Source: an uncultured Alistipes sp.
GTDB lineage: Bacteria > Bacteroidota > Bacteroidia > Bacteroidales > Rikenellaceae
Reading direction: 5' to 3'
Assembly (NCBI GenBank): GCA_947174295.1
Contig: CAMWIG010000078.1
Location: 1 to 8,912, forward strand
DNA: 8,912 nt
Shown here: positions 6,462 to 8,912 of the stretch, piece after piece
Position numbering within the stretch: the stretch's first letter is position 1
Layout of the letters: each line of letters starts with the position of its first letter
The notes under the pieces: model-generated
Told to the model about the DNA's origin: nothing
Database searches by the model: none
What the model saw: the letters and a program-made list of their open reading frames with translations, nothing else
Translations under genes and position numbers: made by a program

Positions 6462-7858
6462 TGTACGGCGTACAGGATAGAGAACTACACGAGGAGTGCG
6501 GCGTCTTCGGCGTCTTCGGCGTCGAGGGCGCGGCATCGCTCGCCTACTACGGTCTGCATGCCTTGCAGCACCGCGGGCAGGAGGGTGCCGGCATCGTCGC
6601 TGTCGACGACGGCCGGTTCCGCCGCATCAAGGGCGAGGGTCTGGTTACCGAGATTTTCGACGAGAACAACCTCGCGGGGCTGAGCGGCGACATGGCCATA
6701 GGCCACGTGCGCTACTCGACGACGGGAGGTTCGTGCATCGAGAACGTGCAGCCGTTCCTCTTCCGCCACAATACGGGCGACTTCGCGCTGGCGCACAACG
6801 GCAACCTCGTCAACTCGAAGCAGCTGGTGCGCTACCTCGAAGACAAGGGCAGCCTTTTCCAGTCGACCTCCGACAGCGAGATTCTGGCTCACCTCATAAA
6901 GAAGGAGACCAACAATCCTAACCGGCCGCGCATCTACTCGATTATCGACGCGCTGAACATGTTGGAGGGTGCCTTTGCGTTCCTCATCATGACGGCCAAC
7001 CGCATCTATGCCTGCCGCGACAAGTACGGTCTGCGTCCGCTGTCGATAGGACGTTTGGGCGACGGATACGTTGTCAGCAGCGAGACCTGCGCGCTGGACG
7101 TCATCGGCGCGGAGTTCCTGCGCGACGTCGAGCCGGGCGAAATCGTCACCATCGACCGCAAGGGCATCCGCAGCAGCGACTACTCGAAGTACAAGCGCCA
7201 CCAGATGTGCGCCATGGAGTATATCTACTTCTCGCGTCCCGACAGCGACATCGAGGGGTGCAACGTCCATGCGTTCCGCCGCGAGAGCGGACGCCTGCTC
7301 TACGAAGAGTCGCCCGTCGAGGCCGACATCGTGGTGGGCGTTCCCGATTCGAGTCTCAGCGCCGCGATAGGCTATGCCGAGGCGAGCGGAATCCCCTATG
7401 AGATGGGACTGATAAAGAACAAGTACATCGGCCGCACATTCATCCAGCCGTCGCAGGAGATGCGCGAGAAGGGCGTGCGCATGAAGCTCGCCGCAGTGCG
7501 GAGTCTCGTGCGCGGCAAGCGCGTGGTGCTCATCGACGACTCGATAGTGCGCGGCACGACGTCGCAGCGCATCGTCCGCATCCTGCGCGAGGCGGGGGCC
7601 ACGGAGGTGCACCTGCGCATCGCGAGCCCGCCGATTACCGACCCCTGCTTCTACGGCGTGGACATGTCGACCAAGGAGGAGCTCATCAGTTCGTCGCGCA
7701 CGGTCGAGGAGGTGTGCCGCAAGATAGGCGCCGACTCGCTGTGCTTCCTCTCGCGCGAAGCGCTCTACCGGGCCGGCTCGCGCAGCGAACTGTGTCTGGC
7801 GTGCTTCACGGGTTCCTACCCGACGGCACTCTACGACGGCACGGAAAGCACCAAATAG
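6461..7858 (+). CDS. purF: Amidophosphoribosyltransferase PurF
   Basis: PurF makes phosphoribosylamine from PRPP and glutamine, the first committed and feedback-controlled step. The protein has 465 residues. A 12-residue propeptide (MYGVQDRELHEE) precedes C13 in CGVFGVFG, the N-terminal nucleophile exposed after self-cleavage. The glutaminase half shows GHVRYSTTG and LAHNGNLVNS. The PRPP motif VVLIDDSIVRGTT is at 355-367. C250, C396, C445 and C448 (the last two in CLACF) match the four ligands of the 4Fe-4S cluster in B. subtilis PurF, so a cluster-bearing, oxygen-sensitive enzyme is predicted. I chose the ATG at 6461 because it gives a propeptide of family length. The open frame extends far upstream to 5984, but that part lies inside purC and has no PurF similarity. 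The start overlaps the purC stop (TAATG). Confidence 0.97.
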   Translation: MYGVQDRELHEECGVFGVFGVEGAASLAYYGLHALQHRGQEGAGIVAVDDGRFRRIKGEGLVTEIFDENNLAGLSGDMAIGHVRYSTTGGSCIENVQPFLFRHNTGDFALAHNGNLVNSKQLVRYLEDKGSLFQSTSDSEILAHLIKKETNNPNRPRIYSIIDALNMLEGAFAFLIMTANRIYACRDKYGLRPLSIGRLGDGYVVSSETCALDVIGAEFLRDVEPGEIVTIDRKGIRSSDYSKYKRHQMCAMEYIYFSRPDSDIEGCNVHAFRRESGRLLYEESPVEADIVVGVPDSSLSAAIGYAEASGIPYEMGLIKNKYIGRTFIQPSQEMREKGVRMKLAAVRSLVRGKRVVLIDDSIVRGTTSQRIVRILREAGATEVHLRIASPPITDPCFYGVDMSTKEELISSSRTVEEVCRKIGADSLCFLSREALYRAGSRSELCLACFTGSYPTALYDGTESTK

Positions 7859-7889
7859 ATTCAGAATTCAGAATCGTTTTTCGATTCTG
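7859..7889 (+). repeat. Heptamer repeat running into a perfect hairpin after purF
   Basis: Two exact copies of ATTCAGA (7859-7865, 7866-7872) begin directly after the purF stop. The second copy merges into CAGAATCG (7869-7876), which pairs perfectly with CGATTCTG (7882-7889) around the loop TTTTT. Two G-U pairs and an A-U pair (7866-7868 with 7890-7892) could lengthen the stem in RNA. No T run follows, so it is not a standard terminator. It could limit read-through into purM or protect the 3' end of a processed purF message. Confidence 0.6.
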
Positions 7890-7930
7890 GGTCGAGAAGT
7901 GCCGCGCGAGATATGGCGCAGGACGTGCAA

Positions 7931-7965
7931 CTGCGGACATGACGAAGCTCCGCAACATACCGCAG
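7931..7965 (+). other. Competing hairpins upstream of purM
   Basis: TGCGGA (7932-7937) can pair with TCCGCA (7949-7954) across 11 bases. CTGCGG (7931-7936) can pair with CCGCAG (7960-7965) across 23 bases. The two stems share their left arm, so only one can form at a time. Such mutual exclusion is seen in attenuators and riboswitches, but stems of 6 bp can arise by chance, and I recognise no known riboswitch fold. The rest of the 148-base purF-purM gap holds no ORF I can support. Confidence 0.25.
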
Positions 7966-7991
7966 AGGTGAAAAGTTAAAATTAGAAATAA

Positions 7992-8000
7992 AACATTACA
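7992..8000 (+). promoter_or_regulatory. AACATTACA motif before purM start
   Basis: This is the third exact copy of the nonamer, ending 6 bases before the purM ATG inside an A-rich leader (GTTAAAATTAGAAATAA upstream). It supports the chosen start and replaces any Shine-Dalgarno sequence. Confidence 0.4.
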
Positions 8001-8006
8001 GTTACT

Positions 8007-8912
8007 ATGGCAAAATCTTATGAAGCTGCCGGTGTGAATCTCGAAGCCGGCTACGAAGTTGTCCGCCGCATCAAGAAGCACGTGGCGTCGACGTCGCGTG
8101 CGGGCGTCATGGGCAACATCGGCGCGTTCGGCGGCATGTTCGACCTTTCGGCGCTCAATGTCAAGGAGCCGGTGCTCGTGAGCGGCACGGACGGTGTGGG
8201 CACGAAGCTCAAACTGGCGTTCGAAATGGACAAGCACGACACGATAGGCATCGACGCCGTGGCCATGTGCGTCAACGACGTGCTGGCGCAGGGTGCCGAG
8301 CCGCTGCTGTTCCTCGACTACGTGGCCGTGGGCCATAACGAGCCGTGGAAAATCGAGGCTGTCGTGAGCGGTGTGGCCGAGGGCTGCCGTCAGGCGGGAT
8401 GCGCTCTGGTGGGCGGCGAGACGGCCGAGATGCCGGGCATGTACTCCGACGGCGAGTACGACATCGCCGGCTTCACGTGCGGCGTGGTCGAGAAGTCGAA
8501 GCTCATCGACGGCTCGAAGGTCAAGGCCGGCGACGTGCTGGTCGGCGTGGCGTCGAGCGGCGTGCACTCCAACGGTTTCAGCCTCGTGCGCAAGATAGTG
8601 GCCGATGCGGGTCTCGACCTGCACGCCAGGTACGAGGAGACGGGCGACCTCACGCTGGGCGAAATGCTTCTCACGCCGACCAAAATATATGTCAAGCAGG
8701 TGCTGGAAGTCATCCGCAACTGCGACGTGCACGGCATCAGCCACATCACGGGCGGCGGTTTCGACGAGAACATCCCCCGCATCCTGCACGACGGACAGGG
8801 TATCGCCGTCGAGGAGGGTTCGTGGGAGATTCTGCCCGTGTTCCGCCTGCTGGAAAAGTACGGCAAGGTGGCGCACCGCGAGATGTTCAACATCTTCAAC
8901 ATGGGCATAGGA
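8007..8912 (+). CDS. purM: Phosphoribosylformylglycinamidine cyclo-ligase PurM (AIR synthetase), 3' end cut by window
   Basis: PurM closes the imidazole ring, turning FGAM from PurL into AIR with ATP; AIR then goes to PurK. The frame is open from the ATG at 8007 to the last base, giving 302 residues. The family usually has about 330-350, so roughly 30-45 C-terminal residues lie beyond the window. It begins MAKSYEAAGVNLEAGYEVV. SGTDGVGTKLK starts at residue 59 (S59) and holds the conserved Asp-Gly ATP-site loop. GIDAVAMCVNDVLAQGAEPL follows. GGETAEMPGMY begins at residue 136, ASSGVHSNGFSLVRK marks the start of the second half, and HITGGGF is at 246-252. The visible sequence ends FNMGIG, a conserved stretch of the family. 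The start is supported by the AACATTACA motif 6 bases upstream. The 148-base gap after purF contains a hairpin, so expression may differ from purF. Nothing looks damaged. Confidence 0.96.
   Translation, partial: MAKSYEAAGVNLEAGYEVVRRIKKHVASTSRAGVMGNIGAFGGMFDLSALNVKEPVLVSGTDGVGTKLKLAFEMDKHDTIGIDAVAMCVNDVLAQGAEPLLFLDYVAVGHNEPWKIEAVVSGVAEGCRQAGCALVGGETAEMPGMYSDGEYDIAGFTCGVVEKSKLIDGSKVKAGDVLVGVASSGVHSNGFSLVRKIVADAGLDLHARYEETGDLTLGEMLLTPTKIYVKQVLEVIRNCDVHGISHITGGGFDENIPRILHDGQGIAVEEGSWEILPVFRLLEKYGKVAHREMFNIFNMGIG

Noticed and set aside
6485..7612. 375-residue open frame on the - strand inside purF
   Set aside because: It is a codon-aligned antisense shadow of purF with no recognisable motif.
7806..8876. 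356-residue open frame on the - strand over the purM region
   Set aside because: It is a codon-aligned shadow of purM continuing through the gap into purF. PurM on the + strand has all family motifs.

Overview
The window is one strand of a de novo purine (IMP) biosynthesis cluster. All genes are on the + strand, in the order purE - purK - purL - purC - purF - purM, with purM cut by the right edge. Together they cover step 1 (PurF), step 4 (PurL), step 5 (PurM), step 6 (PurK then PurE) and step 7 (PurC) of the pathway. PurD, a GAR transformylase (PurN or PurT), PurB and PurH are not here. The order resembles the Bacillus subtilis pur operon (E-K-B-C-S-Q-L-F-M-N-H-D), with one full-length PurL of about 1240 residues replacing the PurS/PurQ/short-PurL trio.

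The DNA is GC-rich inside genes and AT-rich just before starts. Start codons follow A/T-rich leaders, mostly without a Shine-Dalgarno sequence, which is typical of Bacteroidota. The single-chain PurL looks like the Bacteroides/Clostridium-type long form. A GC-rich member of Bacteroidales, such as Alistipes or a relative, is my best guess from style only; no ribosomal or marker gene confirms it.

Layout: positions 1-54 are the leader of purE. PurE and purK (gap 58 bp) and purK and purL (gap 33 bp) are close together. PurL and purC are separated by the longest gap, 295 bp. PurC and purF overlap by one base (TAATG). PurF and purM are 148 bp apart. The six proteins all keep the motifs expected for activity, and none looks broken.

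The unexplained content is in the gaps. The purL-purC gap holds a 40-bp direct repeat (38/40 identical) whose copies start 159 bp apart; between them are two adjacent strong palindromes and a 12-codon ORF. A diverged version of the repeat lies before purE. Short arrays of ATT-starting heptamers follow purE, purL and purF, and the purL array encodes the last five residues of PurL. A 9-base motif AACATTACA sits 5-7 bases before the starts of purE, purC and purM. I see no wholly new system; these noncoding elements are what merits a second look.
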